64,000 bases of DNA from Neurospora tetrasperma FGSC 2508 (GCF_000213175.1 NW_009799179.1:3763551-3827550); one strand, 5' to 3'. Positions 11,341 through 25,900 are shown, counted from the stretch's first letter. Notes: generated by a model not told the origin, from the sequence alone. Program-made: numbers and translations.

Positions 11341-14300
11341 TCCAGCCTCTTATAGCTTGTAGATATGTTTGGACCCAGAGGTGGGAGTGATATTCCACGG
11401 TGAGAAGAATCTGCGTAGAGTAAATAAAGGATTCGGAAACAAGTGGAAGGGGTTGTGATCGTGGTTTGTTTGGTTGCTAGCTGGTCCCAGTACAGATCGC
11501 TCAATCTACCGTCGTCCCCAACGCAGCGTAAGTAGGCGTGGTGTAGCGAAAGCCACCCAGTCTTACTTGACCAACAGACTGCATGACGAGGAGCCCTGAT
11601 TGATCCCCTTCTCTATTGACCCGCAGTGAGCTCTATCTTGCCACATATTCTGTTCAACATTTCTCTTTTCCAATTCTTAAATTTTTGATATTTTATTTTC
11701 TCAAGGATCAGCAATATCTGGACATTAGCTGACACGAATACTGTCCGAAACATCTGAAGCAGAACCGAGATGGTAAACGCTGGGGCACGCGCTTCGGACC
11801 TTGCAGAGGGGTAGGGCAACCCGGAGGAAAGTCCCAAGGTCAAGCTGAAGGAAGATCTTTGACGCTGCTACGAGGGAGACACACAGCGGAAAGATGTGCG
11901 TGGGACCCGCGACGGTTTTGCTTTGAACAGTGCGATGATTCAAATTATAGAATGGGATGAGTTGGGTTCTATTGTAAATCCTGGTCTCTCATATCATCAT
12001 CTGTAATTTCTACTCGAGGTAAATATCAGAATGTGGGATTCATGAGAAGATGCTTCAAGATGGTTGGGTATAGTCAACAAGCCGCCATGTTGCGGATTGA
12101 TAGAGCAATTCAAAGTTACCTATCTATCAGTCCCGACTGGTCTCAAAGTCCTCGTGTTGCTCGGCTATAGAAGTTGTTAAAAAGAACAATATCATGAGAA
12201 CGGTGAAGGGTAGGCTCACAGATATGTACTTGCTGATAGATATTCCCGCTATTTAGCACCCTCAATTTTCGATAGCTTGCTTTAAGCGGTTGTATTTTGA
12301 TCGTGATTAACGTCTATCACATAGAGAAGCGTGAAGAAAGGGAAGAAAGGAGACGACAAGGTTGAGCAGACCAACTAATCGGACTCTTGTGTTGTGCTTG
12401 AAGAGACCGTTCGTGGACAGGTCGTGATTAAGGCCCAAACGAGGCCCAGCAAGAGGCCTGGAATGACTTCATCTATCCAAAGTGATGGTTCTCACCTCAG
12501 TTTTATTCATGCATCCTTTTGCCTCACCGACAGCTATCACATTGTACTGTTTCTCGCGGATCTCGCCGCTCCTTCGGAGACTTGGCCGATGGTCGAACTG
12601 ACCACCAGACCGTCACGGTATTATTGCCACCCGGATGAGTGGACGGCCCGTTGTTGAGGCCCGGCTGCCTCTTTCCCCTGAGCAGGTTGTGGTCACTATA
12701 TTCACTGTGTGTCTGGGTGTTCAGGACAGCATTTCATGACTATGGTGGCGATTTAATGTACTAATACCATCCTTCTGTCCTTCTGCGAACTGAATCCCAA
12801 AGTGGAAGGAATGGGTGGGTTTGAAGGTAAGGCAATAGAAGGAGAGAAATGCAAGAGCGTCCAAGTCCGTCCCTTCCATCTTTGTGTTCCTAGGTAGGTA
12901 GGTAGTTCCGAGTCCATTCAGTTCGTTCCCTCATCGACCTATCAAGTGAAAGGTAGAAGGACCTACGGTAAGGTGTAAGGAAGGAAGGCAAAAGCCGAGT
13001 GCTCCTGCTCCTGCTCCTGTACCCGAACACTCTCTTGGCATTCGTTCATCACATCCACTCACACCTCTCGCAGTCCCACCTGCCCCTAAGCGCCGAGTTT
13101 CCTTTTCTGCTTACCTGGGCACCTCCTGTATCCATACCAAGGAAATCCCCGTCTTTTTGCTACACGCGCGAAGCGTGCTTCGGGCGGCTAAAGTAACGTT
13201 TTCTCACTGCCTGCTTGTCTCGCTTCGTTGCTACGCACCCACACACCCTGTTGTAGATGCCCAAGTTTAAATATCACTTGCACTACGCTAATAGATCACA
13301 TTAACATACACACAGCCACTTTTGTTCATGTGATGTGTCTGGGCTCGGCTCTTCAAGACCTGATGGGGGTCTACATTAATGAAACAGTAAAACGGGAGTT
13401 GCAATCTGCTGATCCTTCACCGAGAATTGAAGGTGGTTGGTGAATATGGTGGCTAATGTGTATAGCAAGAAGGTCACTTTCGGGCGAACTCCCCGACGGC
13501 GAGCTTTGATGGACCTTGAGACGGCAAAAGAAGGTCGCTATAATAGGTTGCTTTTGCCTCACTGAAAGATTATCGTTCTCTTCGGGCTCACCTAGCGTGG
13601 TTGATCGGGCGTTGTCGGGTCTCAACAGTGGCATCATTTATCTCGAAAACGAAGGAAGATCTGGAGGCCTAGACAGATGTGACTAACATCAAGACGTATG
13701 ATCACGGCGGTCTGAGAAGGTAAGCAAGGTAAGTAAGGTGATTGTGATTTAACTTTTCTTCGATTTTGCCTCATTAGGGGTGTGCATAATTGACCTAATA
13801 GCCAGCTAGCTAGTTTCCAATCTAGATCTGCTTCTCCGAGAGCCATGCTTCTGTATCCAGATCCAGCATGCCATGGTGAACTCTTCCTCCCTCCACCTTT
13901 TCCCAGTCTCTGCTTGATTCCCTCCCTATGTAGTTTCATGTAGGTTTTCTGTTATGCCGTGGAGGGAAATGCACACCAAATGTCGCCAGATGGTCAGAAT
14001 CGTGCACTACCCAAAAACGGCGTCATATCTAATAGCTTGAAAAGAAAGACAACGTGAACGTTTGACAAGAAGAAAACAAGAGGTATCGAAGGGTCATAAC
14101 TCGTCGTAAAATCGTAAAAAGTAAAACCAACGTTCCCCAATTCCTGAAATCACACACCGGATCAGGTACTACGTGTTGATATCACAAACTGACAGTACAC
14201 AACCTAACCTTTATCTACCATGCTCACCACTTTTTAGACTTCGCTTTCCCGTTCCTTCTTTCCAGACAAGAGAACACAACAAACACACGCAAAGGATATA

Positions 14301-14571
14301 AAACGCCGTTGAATGTTGCTCAAGAGAAGACATGCAACCGAAGAAACAAACCAAAAAAAAAAAAAAAAGGAATAAAAAAATCATTCAACGGCATAAAGTG
14401 GTATCCCAAGGTATCTCAATCATCTCTTTCCAAGGCATCCGTAGAATAAGAGAACCTCGAGAGGATTTGCGGTGGGAGCTTTTTAGAAACCAAAATCAGG
14501 ATGTAAACACCCTAGGAAAACGAAAAGAGGGTATAACATTGAGAACAGAGAAAAAGAAAGAAAGAAAGCAT
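11341..14571. other. Intergenic region, no gene recognised
   Basis: About 3.2 kb with only short open frames. It holds AT-rich patches (11650-11700), a TAGG repeat near 12892-12905 and A-rich sequence near 14340-14370. The last part is the presumed 3' flank of the minus-strand SAM-PH gene. I see no RNA gene or mobile element. Confidence 0.45.
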
Positions 14572-17292
14572 TCAAATCATGCTGCCATTGACAACAACCT
14601 CGGCGCCCTCGCCCTTCTGCTTGAGCGCCTTGGCCAGCATCAACTCCCTCATCCAGTCAATGCGCTCGTCTCTGCTTTTAACAGCAAAGTGGTGCATCTT
14701 TCCGGTGCCGTTAACGGCGCCGTGGATAGCGCCCCCGCTAGCCGATGCGGCGGACGACGACGATGGGCCAGGGACGCTGTTCTCCCGCTTGCGCAACTGC
14801 CCTTTGACGGCAGCCTTACCGTCCTGGGGAATCAACTGGAAGCTGAAGGCAGCAATGTCCTCCTTGGATTGGGCGTCGCCGGAGCCGCGGCGGATGTGCA
14901 TGGCCTTGAAGGCGGCGTTGAGCTTGGAGGTGTTGGCGTTGCTGCTGCAAGCAATGGCGTAGTCATCAATGTCAATGTACTCGAGCGTCTTGTTGTTGGC
15001 CGTGGCCGCGTCCTTGTGCATGGTCAGGCGGGTGCCACGGAGCTTGAAGTAGTGCTCGTGCCACTCGTGGCGGAGCATCTTAGTTTTGCGCTTCTTCATG
15101 AGGCCTTGGTAGGAAACTGCTTCGCCATTTGTCATGTCTTCCGTGGGCTGGGTGGTGGTGGGAGAAAGACGGCTTCCGCTGCTGGGGTTGTTGCTGACTC
15201 CATGGCTTTCGGTAGGGCTGGTGCCAGCACTCTTGCTTGGGGCAATGACTGCCGAAGAGCCAGGCATGGGAGCGATGGCGCGCTCAAAGGTGGTACGGTT
15301 GGTCTGGCTCCATGGGTATTGCACACGGGGAGGGGGCTGCAGAGGGCGCTGGGTCTGGATGGTGGCTCTCCGAGAGAAAGACTTGTTCTGCGGTTGCACG
15401 GCAGTGAGGGGTGTGACGATGGAGTTCTCATCCAGCGCAGGCATGACAGGGAAGGAGGGCCGACGGATAGTGGCTCGAGACATAGATCGCGTAGGAGGGG
15501 CAGGATTGTGGCGGTAATTCATATCAGGCGGAACCGACTGGGAAACATCTCGAGAGATGATGGGGATGGAGGTCATGGTGACCGGAACATCCATCTCAGA
15601 AAAGGGTGTACCGAAGCGGCATACGCCAACCGGAGTCGCTTCTTCAGAAGAAGCAGATTGATCGCTCATCTCACGAAACGAAGGGATTACCTGCGACTGA
15701 CGACGAGCAGAGGTTACACGAGCAGAGACAGGTCCAGCAACAGCGCCCCCTTCGTTAGGGATGGCCAGCTTAGGAAGAGCACGTAATCTCGCATGAGGAC
15801 CTTGAGCTTGCTGCTGGGGATATAGCTCGAACGGCGGTGTTGGGGGAACCTCGCTCGAGCCGACCGCATGGTGGTTCTGGAAGTCAAGAAATTGGCGAAC
15901 GTTGTCTTGGGGATCCCGCGACATGACATTTCGCAGAGTGGCTTCCTGGAGATACTGTAGAGTTGGTTGATCTCCAGGTCCCATAACGTCTGAGGATGCC
16001 ACAACCGACGGGATGGCGTCCGAGACAGGACGAAAGGGGTCGATAGCCTCAGCCGTCTGCGGGTTCCCGGGATTTCCCGCAACCATAATGATACCGCCTT
16101 CGTCAATGTTGACAAATGGGTGGTCCTTCTTGAACGCCTCAATCATCTTTTGGTTCCGCTTCCACTTGGCGCAGTTCTCACCCTTGGAGCAGCTGTGAGG
16201 CTTGGGCATGAGCTGCTCAATGCCTACAATGGAGACTGACTCGAGAGGAGAAATCACATCATTGATCTTTGGCCTCACTTTGCTCGCCTTCCTCTTGGGC
16301 TTATTCACGCTTTCGTTTCTCCGCAGCTCTCTCTCAACCTTGCGGTCAGGCTCATCCTCAATCGGAGTTTCGGGCTGAGGGTCCGGCTTCTGGATGTTCC
16401 TCATGGAGTGGATTTCATGCCAGACCCTTGTTCGCATCCCAAACGAGGTGATTCCAAGCTCTTTCAGATCCTCAAACTTTAGGGTGATTAAGATGGACCC
16501 TGTGATATCGTTCTCCACAAATCTCTCACAGGTATTAAGCTCCACACCGGCGTTGAACATCCATTGGGCAACCATTTCAGGAGTCCATTCTGGAAGGGTT
16601 CGTGGGTCGAGTTCGACATCGGTGAATCGGAAGGGCCCGGAGTCGCGCTTGCTCCTAGTTGGAAGGGTCGTAAGATGAACGGTATGTTGCAGAAAATGGT
16701 CATGTTCTTGGGCCTTCCGTTCCGTAATCGGCGATAGGGATAGGGCGTTTTGATATTCGACGGAATGCAGGGATATGGAGCTGCGAAAAAGATGAGGTCC
16801 CCTAGGACCTTCCACTTGCTTCATCTCCTCAAACGGAAACGGGAACCCTCCTCTTTGGCGCACCGATCTTGGTGTTTGGACCTCATCGTAGGAAGACATT
16901 GTTGTGAAGCTTGGTTGACCGCCCGACTTCGACTTTGGTCTTTGTTAGCGGTCCATATCACGGACTTGCAATAGGTGCAAGTGACTTACTGAACCGATAC
17001 TGTTGCGAGGTGAGATCTCGTCATCATGAGCCAGATCCTCCATATCGCTGTAGATATCGTCCTCCTCCATCTCCCAGTCTGACTCCATGAATTCGGTGTA
17101 TACTGAGTTTGGCCTGTCCTTGACATTGTTGATGGAGAAGAAGCTCTCAACCCGAGAGCCGGTCTTTTGGCGCATTTCATCGTGGCGGTCATGTTCCCGC
17201 ACATAGTGTAGGTTATCCTGTAGTATATGGTGAGCACTCTGCGTCGCTGATCCCAAGGACATGTTGATATTGCTTACCATGTTGGCAGTCAT
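14572..17292 (-). CDS. SAM and PH domain protein (putative cortical/signalling adaptor)
   Basis: Two exons, 17292-16990 and 16932-14572, joined across a 57-nt intron (GTAAGT donor, CTAAC branch, AAAG acceptor) that keeps phase 0, giving 887 residues. The second exon has its own ATG, so an annotation without the first exon would lose about 112 residues. Residues 216-280 form a SAM domain (WTPEMVAQWMFNAGVEL through LKELGITSFGMRTRVWHEI). Residues 707 to about 870 form a PH domain starting SYQGLMKKRKTKMLRHEWHE, with the closing aromatic DERIDWMREL and a disordered insert before the last strand and helix. Between them is a long Pro/Ser-rich linker. This arrangement is known from fungal polarity and MAPK-scaffold proteins; the SAM domain would bind a partner and the PH domain membrane lipid. 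No SH3 or Ras-association domain was seen, so assignment to Boi or Ste50 is not supported. Confidence 0.88.
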
Positions 17293-20200
17293 GGTGGTTG
17301 AGATATCCCCTATGGGTCTCAGGGTGACACAGGCGAGGGGTATATATCAATGGCGGCTTGCAGCCACTATTTGTTGGTTCTTCTTTTTTCTTTTTGGTTT
17401 TTGTTTTTTTCTTTCTTTTTTTCTTTGGCGGCTGCCGGCAGTGCCGATCTTTGTATCCTCAATATCGCTACGCTGCGCTGGAGGATGCGCTGAACCGGGT
17501 AGATTTATGATGGATTGAACATGTGACTTGTGGTATAACCCGCGTGGTCACAGTGAAAGAAGCCGAACCAGGAGGAAGGTCGACTGTGAGACGTCGACGG
17601 ACAGCGACAGAGAGTTATGTAGGGCGAATCGATGGTCAACCCGCGATGTCGGCAAGCGCTTCAAGCTAAGGAGGAGGGTAACGAGGTAACCTCAGCGGTG
17701 CGGTGCAGGTATAGTACCTATCTATGTAAGCCACGGGCCAGAAGACACTGGTCTCCAATCGATGTCTGGGTGTGAGTAAAAGGTAAACTAGGGGTGCCCC
17801 TGTTGGGATAGGTGAAAAACGAGACGGGATGAGATGTGATATGATATGGGATGAATTGCAGCAACAGAACCAGATCGGCTCATGGATGGATTTGATGTTG
17901 AGGACAGTGACAGTGGCAGCAGTCACCGGTGACAAGCACAGTGCAGCAAATATACCGTCTGGACTCGGATCTTTTCCAGGCCGTAGCACACACACAGAAA
18001 GAGAGAGAGACGGGAGAGATAGATAGTGTAGAGAGGAAGAAAGAAAAAGACTCTCGGTCACACTCTCGCCGTTGCTCGGCGAGAAGGGTATGGTCTCCCG
18101 GGCCGCTACGAAGAGGTATGGCCCCCCCGGCCCATAAGCCTGAGGGCATGGTTCAAGGGTCTAGGTACCGTCAGTAGCGCATGTCAAGCCCGGATGGTGT
18201 CCTCGATGGCATGGATGGGTGTCCTTCATCATGGCATGGTGGCCTAGCAAGTGGCCTCGATGGTGTGCATTCGGATGCGTATCCAGTGATGCAGAGTGGC
18301 TTTTGGCCAGGACGAGCTATGAGGATAAAATTAGCAGGGCCTTGGGTGGTATAGGTGCGAGATGCGTGTCAAGCCAGCATGGAGCACGCCAGAAGGGTGC
18401 CATGAGGTGCTGGAGATTGAGGCGGCCGTGGTGGTTGGCCTGGGGTTCGTTCAGCTTCTTGCGTGGTTGGTTGTTTTTTCCGTGTAAACGGCGGAACAGC
18501 AAGTGGAAGGTCGAGTTGTGCGAAAGGATGGAAATGGAACCTAACTGCAGAGTCACGACATGGAAGTGACAAGTGGAAGAGGAGGAAGACTGGAAAGCGG
18601 GGCAACCGCGACGGTCTAACACGCGATTGGGTCAAAAATTTTGTCATGCAAGCACATTAATAGGGCACTTCTGGTGGCTGATTGGCTGCTGAGGCTAAGA
18701 AATGCCTAGAATAGTCAATGCTAAGCGCCCAATGTGCCATTTTGCGCCATTGCTTTGGTCTTTCTTGTCCTCAGAATCGATACTTGTTCTTTTGGACACA
18801 GGACCCTGGACCTAACCCTAGGCGCGAGTGGGCCGTGCCGATCTGCTCTGATCCACCAGCCCACCTTCAACGTCCTGTCTCCGCCATCCACTCATAACCT
18901 TGAATTCAAGGTCTCCACAGCTCCAGAAGCGGAGTCGACCAGACTTGCAGTGCCCGTTTCTCCCCGAGTCGCCCTTATTTCCAACTGCCATTCTGTTCCG
19001 TCCCGCCCAAAACAGAAAAACTTTCCAGTCTTCCGGGCAACAGGTGCATGATGATAGTTGCAGCCACTTACTGCGAAAGTGTTGTATGGTTGTTCCTGCA
19101 GCATGTGCAGTTGTACCAGTGTGCTCAGTGCTGTGCTGCGAGTGTGGCTTGGGATGATAATGCCCCCGCGATTTCTTGACGTTTACGAATCGAGCGGAGC
19201 CGGGTTCATCAGTTCATGGCTTTCCGTTCAATGCCCAATCGTATTCAAAAAGTCTTCAAAATGTTGACGATGGCGGGACGGACTTGGGTTTACCGAACAC
19301 GACGAGAGTTTCAAAGGTGATACACTACATAGGTAGTGTAGAATACATGTCTTATCTTCCACATAAGGCAAGTTATCGTCATCTGTACTCCTCTCGAATT
19401 GCCGACTCTGATAGGGCTTATCAGACCCGTGGGGTTGAAGTGGAAGCTGAGAGGACGCGATTAACAGTCCTGTGCTCCCTCCCGTTGACACTTGGTGGAG
19501 TTTTGGTTTTCATTTCGATTTGACTCCTTTTTTCTTTCCTTTTTTTTCTTCTTTTTTCTCCTCTCTCGCATCGCATTCCTGTTCGTTCGCGGATCGATTG
19601 GCGACATCGTTCCGATTCGAGCCTGTGCGAAATTGCTCTTTCGAGATAACCTTGGGCACGTCTTAGACACTCTTTGACGGTTACGTAGGTTATTAGGCAC
19701 AACGATCAGCAATCCTGAAGCAGCGGACCACCCGTGCGTGCCGTTGATCTATCGGTGTCCATCTCGCTCACCAACAGAAGAAAAGATGCAGATTGGCCAT
19801 CATGGGACGGACCGGCCCCCGGACTGAGGTGATGAGGGGATCTCCATCTCCGGCTACTCTCCAGTGTCAGACTTCGGTCATTACACTACGCTTCAAGGAT
19901 TTTCTGGCCATCAGCTACCCGGCCCGGCCCCCTGTCGAACACCGTCTCATCGCTGACATTGCCATTCCGGGTGAGAGATCCTCTTCAGCAAACCGGGGGC
20001 CGACCGGGACCAGGGCAGTTGTGGGGACAACGCTTCAGCTACTCCACAGAAACGGTTCGCCTGCCTTTTACCGCGTCGTGGGCAAACATCAGCTCACAGA
20101 CGGCGCTTGTCCCTATCAGGACAATTTGCCCCGATAGCCTGGCATGCTCTAGCCTGTTCCTGCATTCATTGCTTCTCGCTCTCACCCAATGGCTTGGTGA

Positions 20201-22210
20201 AGCAACACAAGAAGAATGACACGCAGGGCAGAGAGCAGAGAACACATGACATGTGCAAGATTGAACAAACCAATAAACCCGAGTTTCAGGTTCCCGTTGA
20301 CTGACAGCGAACAGATTGGCCAGTTTGGCAGGCCTCACGGCCCAAGACCTCGAAAGTCGATAGCAGCAAGACTCCAACAATCTCTTGTTCGGGACCGGCC
20401 ATGCTCCACGTTCCACCGTAGTGGCCACAGGCATGTTGCGGTGTGCTACAATTCTGTTGCCTGCGTGCAGAAGAGTCATGCCTCAACACGATTCCAACTC
20501 CCCTCATGCCATAGTCCGTCGCCAAGCGTGTCGCAACCCGATCAACATCTCGTGGAAGCCCAAAACCGCAAAGCCGCTATCCGTCTGTGCTGAATCCAGG
20601 GCGATAGACAAGGCGGAGGTCATGTGCCGCGGTTTGCGGCTTCTCTGAATCCTGCTTTGCTCAACACCAAAGGCCAGGGAAGAAGTTCCGATATCGACGC
20701 GAGATGGTAAAGCTTGCATACCGGCAAATCATGGGCATAGCTTCACCGGGCTTCAAGGCCAGTCGATTTTAAGAGCATTAACCACAGATGCTAACCATCT
20801 TCCTCTACTTTTTTTTTTCTTCCCCTACTTGTTGCACTTTTGTACAGCCAGGCGTCGGAAACGTTCTGCTGCCCAATATCAACGAAATCCCCGTTCTTGT
20901 TTTGTAGATCACGAAATACCAGGGTCCTTATCCTGTCGTCCTAGGAGCATGAAGCTACACTACTTAGCTACAGTAGCTGCTATAATGCATTATTGACTCA
21001 ACACAGGCACAGGGCAGAATACGGCAGCGAGGGCAGGGTCCAGGGGAGCCCTGAACTGTGTCACAGCCCTAGCCCCGTCCATCATCTAGTTCTGCCTAGC
21101 TCCAGCCCCGCGCGCCGCGCACTGCCAGGGACTTGCCAGGGCACCAACAGCCTCACAAGTCATGCCCTTGTCCGAGACCACTGACCTCGGAAGGATGACC
21201 GGCGTCATACGATGGCCATCGGGGCTCTTGACCGCCATTGCTGTTTCTATGAACAAAAAGTTTTCTTTCTTCATCACCAGAAAAAAAAAAGCCAAGGAAG
21301 ATGAGAAAAAGAAAAATTTGAATAGACAAGGAGGCATCACAGTAGGATCAGGCTACCCTACGCAGTATACTACTTCCTTGCCTCGCACTAGGTGGGGCCC
21401 GCAAGCCAATGATATCGTTGCTTGGTACGAGAAAGCTCTCTCTTCAGCAGGCGGCCTAAGCATGTTCCCGTGTCTTTCACGTACCTACCTACACCCAACT
21501 ACAACAAGCCACAACATGGACACTATAGAAGTTTAACAAGTTATACGTTCTGGATCGCGAGTCGTACAGAGAAAATTTTGCTTTGTTGTTTTCTGTTCAT
21601 CGTGAAGGCAAATCCGATGACGCCGGGTATATCTTCCACTGCCCGGCAATACGGGGAAGTGGATGGTCCCGTTGTGAATGGTGCAAGGCAATGCGGTGCA
21701 CCTCGCCCCTGACTTTAGCTTCAATGGCTACCTCTTTAATCAACACCTCCGGGCCACTAAAACTGTGGTCGCCCAGCAGGCGGCCTAGTACAGCATAAGC
21801 GTCCACGTTGTATACGTACAGGCCCTGCAGCGTAGGAGACGAAGACCCAAAGTCTGCATCGTGACGCATTCACGCGCGGGGGTAACTCCCGTCGACATTT
21901 CTTTTTGGGCTTTACATACCTTTTCCACCAGAGAAAGAAAAGAAAAGAAAAAAAAAAAAAAAAAGAAAAAAAACACCATCTTTTTTCTTTTCTCGAAGCA
22001 GAAGCTGTGCAACGGAGAACAGCAGCTGGGAACACGGAGGCAAAACACACACCGACTCTTTGGCTTCCATTACAATCCAGGTCGTGGTCGGACTGGGAAT
22101 TCTTGATGGGTTATGGGATCATGCCGGGAGTTGAGCATGAATAGGGTCGTCGTTAATGTGCGGGGTAAAGTAAGTCAAGAGAAAGCAGGAGCTATCCGCT
22201 AAAACTTCCA
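17293..22210. other. Gene-free region, part 1
   Basis: The first few hundred bases are the promoter of the minus-strand SAM-PH gene, with a T-rich tract at 17380-17425 (A-rich on the coding strand). The rest has only short, unrelated open frames. A 20-bp palindrome lies at 19321-19340 (arms TACACTAC and GTAGTGTA around a 4-nt loop). Pyrimidine-rich tracts lie near 19515-19565, and A-rich tracts near 21280-21320 and 21940-21970. Confidence 0.45.
19321..19340. repeat. Perfect inverted repeat with ACTACACT-type motif
   Basis: Arms of 8 bp (TACACTAC / GTAGTGTA) flank a 4-base spacer. The half-motif recurs elsewhere in the intergenic DNA of this window. Confidence 0.7.
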
Positions 22211-22936
22211 TTGTATCCTGTGGTGCACGAACATGACGTTTTCGCGCGACAAGGACAAGACAAGACGGAAAGCGCAAAGATAAAGCAAGCATCCCATCCC
22301 TTCCGTCCGGATATCGGCCAAGTCAAATCAGAGGCGAGACGAAGAAAAAAAAAAAAAGAAACAAGAAAAAATGGTTGGGATGAACATGTGGCTCCTTGTC
22401 TGTCCGTCTTCGGCCTCTTCCATCCCCATTGTCCGTCCGCCTTGTCTCATCGACGCTCGGACACATTCGAGAACTACAACCAGCCAACCTCGCAATTCAC
22501 GACGACGGCGACATGTTTCAATGTCTTGACTGACAACTCAATTGTTCCCCCCCAAGCCCAAGACACACAGCAACTGCGATTGCAACTGCAACTGCAACTG
22601 TAAGCCACAACCTTCTCAAAAAGTGGTCCGTGTCTCGGGAAGGAACATCAACCACCACATGTCTTCTCTTCCATTAAGTGTTCAACTGAACCCTTCCATG
22701 TCGTGCGAGCTGGAATTGACCTATCAGGCTTTAGAAGCCTTCAAGTACCAGTGAAGAGGTGTGTAGGTAGTACAAGCCACTACACTATAAAACCATGCGC
22801 ATTGTTGTTTCCAGGACGGGCCGATGCGGGTTTAGAGGACTCAGGACATGGATGGAAGCTGTAGGTATCCGTGGTACGAGGTACTTATTCGCATTCTTTT
22901 TGGGTTTTGAATTCCAGGATATATGCTGGGTAGGAC

Positions 22937-22960
22937 CTTGCTTGCTTGCTTGCTTGCTTG
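22937..22960. repeat. Simple repeat (CTTG)6
   Basis: Six perfect tetranucleotide units. Confidence 0.95.
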
Positions 22961-25900
22961 CCTCTCAACAGTGAAGTGAGTCTCGTTGAAGACGCAACCC
23001 TTTTAAAGCGGTAGAGGTTGAGGTGTGGTAAGTATTTTGTGAAACGCAGGAATAACTTGACCCGACCACTTATGTAGATGCATTTATATAGAGAGTGCAG
23101 ATGCAGAGACGGCAACGGGCAGCTTGCCGTATGCAGTGCTGCGGCGTTGCTATGCTGCAAGTATGAAGAAACGAAATTCTAGAGCTTTCATGTGGTGAGA
23201 CCGATTGCTTCACAAAGATATCTCGACTTCCATGTCTTGAAATTGAAGTAACTACCCGAAGATGATTGTTTTTTTTTTCTCGTGCTATCCTTATCACCAC
23301 TTACTATTGTACTGTTGAGAAAATGAGACAAAATCATGATCGATCATCCATCACACTTCTCCTCGACAATTTCAATTGTAAAAGAGGTAAAAGCATCGGT
23401 GTGAGGTAGACGAGTATGTGCACATGTTTCCGCCCACAGCACAGAGTGGAAGTAGAAGAAGTAGTAGTGACAAGGAAAAATATTTAAGGAACTTGCTTGC
23501 ATGCATTACTCTCCCGTATCTGTAAGGGAATCATGTTCAAGCAGACAGAAAATGTCGCCCGGATTGCATCGATCCATTCGTCCAATCTGTCTTGCACACG
23601 CCTGCAAGAAGACAAAGATATGATGTCTGAATTCATCATTTACGTGAAAAAAAAATAACACCGTGATAAAGTGACCTGGCCGGTGTGAAAAAAGGCGTGA
23701 TGTGACGGATGATATTGCGTCGAGGTTGGACATGGTGTAGGTATGTATGTCTGTTTCACGCAAGGTACGGGTATCATAATTTATTTCTTAACCCAACCTG
23801 CCTACCTACCTTAACACAGCATCTTCACATCTCATCGAGATCAACCAATGAGGTCTTGTCGAGATGGTCAAGTAAGATGTCCCTCAACGTTCCTGCGTCG
23901 AGAACAATTTCGCATTACATTGTGCACTGCAGCGAGTGCGTGTGTGTGTATGTATGTGTGTGGGTGTGTGGAAAGTGGGCGAGCTTGCGTGCGTAAGAAA
24001 TAAAGTGGTTGCTCTGATAGGTTACTTGTACTTTCTGGAGATCTCTCAACGGTGTAAATGAGAACGACCCCCATCCTATGCAGTATCACTCACATTCTCG
24101 CATTCCTCAGCCGAACACGGAGAAGGGGCGGGAGACCCGTCTCTCTGCTTATATGCTTTATGTGGTGGTTGGCAATGAATGGATGATAGTGGCTGAAGAT
24201 TTGGGCGTTCCAGTGAGTAGGGCAAATTGGTTGTGCAGTTCATCACACAAGGTATACATGACACGAAGGGATCTGTTAGATCTCAGATTTTAGTGTTGTT
24301 GTTGAAAGATGCCCCCTACCTTCATCTGCTGCTACCTACGAACAGGATGTTATAAGCGAAGAGAGTTGATTCTGCTCTTTGGTTGGGTCTTGATGTTTTG
24401 GATGGTGTACAGGAGTTGGGTCGAGTAAATAGTTCATAGCCATCCCATTAGCCGTGGTATTTTATCAGCGCATCATCAAGGTCTTTCTTGCTGATGCTCC
24501 TGCTCCTGTGCTGGTGCAACCCCGGGTGTGCTTCCCGTTTAAAGTCGCTCGTGTCGCTCATGTGGCATCTCTCTTCGTCTAGGTTGGCAGTCATTAGTAA
24601 CAAGTACCATAGCTTCCGGCCCCGCGGCGCGGGTGTAATGTTTCTTCTAGCTGTAGCTGTCTTGTCTCTGTGTTAAAGCTCGTCTGCATTCTCGTGGGTC
24701 TTTTCGCCTCTGGAAGCCTGTGCGCCTGTGTGAATGTCCAACCGATCCTACCCACCAGGAAAATATCAGATTTCAATCCTCCCTCCCATCCCACCAATCA
24801 CTTTCCGAGGAAGCAATGGTGTGAGCCTTCGATTTCACATGACATCCACGCTATGCGGCCGCCTCCAAGTGAACAGGCCGCAGAGAATGTGAGGAGACAG
24901 AGAAACAGAAGAGAAAGGGGCGAATTTGAGTTTAGGCGTCTGTTAGACACAGTTGTCCAGTCCGTTGTGGGAAAGCGTTGTGGATAGTGGTTGCAGCCAA
25001 CTGGGCTCCTTCATGAACGTGACTGCAACCTTCTTCTTTGCCATTACAACGCAACGCCCACAAGGATTTGGATCCTCGAAAAGAGGCGGACCTTCCTTCT
25101 GCAACCGCAAAAGCGGCCACCCTGTTCGCAGATTCGTCGGGGCCACCAGAAATCCTAGAGAGCTTTTGGTCCGGGGTCCGGGAACTGAGACTGTGAGTGG
25201 CCGGTTTGCTTGTGAATGTGCGACACCACGGGAAGTGGCATCACCAAGGATAGAGATAGGGATCCGTATTCGGGGACTAATGAGTCCATGGACTGTTGTG
25301 TGTGACCTAGGTTTGCGCAGAACAAAGCGAGGGTTGTCCCCTCTCTCCGGCAAGTCTCGTTGGATTCCATTTCTCCTCGCGGATTGTGGGGTAGTTCGCG
25401 TTGTTTGAGGTAGTATTGGGTTGCTGATTTTATGTGATATTGTGTGGATCTCATATGTTGTTCACTTCAGCTTTCAGGTGCACTCCGTCGAAAGCAAATT
25501 ACGCCATAGGAAATCAAGCAGCGCAAACAAAAGTGTTGCGTGGGCTTGCAATCACATTCGAGAAAAACCCGGACTGCTCACATTTAGGCTCTGTTGCTGG
25601 AAAGTCTGTTACTGAAGAATGCCCTTGCAAGTATGTGATCGATGAGACCGTGTCCCCGCAATCATCGATCTTTCGTGTCAGTCACTGCGCGAGATTGCAG
25701 AGGCAAATTTGCGCGGTGCAAATGAAATCTCTCGCTCCTCGACGTACGAACACTGATCGGGCTTTGTAGTGGCCAGTTCACTAATTGCCGAGCTCCTCTC
25801 CAACTGACCTGGCTTGGTAGGCTGACCGAGGCCCAAGACAATTTGATGAAATATGGCCGGGGAGGGACAAAAAGGTGCGGAGAGAGAGGGGGGGGTAAAA

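Noticed and set aside
14332-15786. Plus-strand open frame of 484 codons
   Set aside because: It lies antisense to the SAM-PH gene. Its length is explained by codon bias of the real gene, and its translation is low-complexity with no domain.
22542-22754. 70-codon open frame with an Asn/Cys repeat
   Set aside because: The repeat comes from a (CAACTG)n run; no conserved domain or splice context. A noncoding transcript is possible but unsupported.
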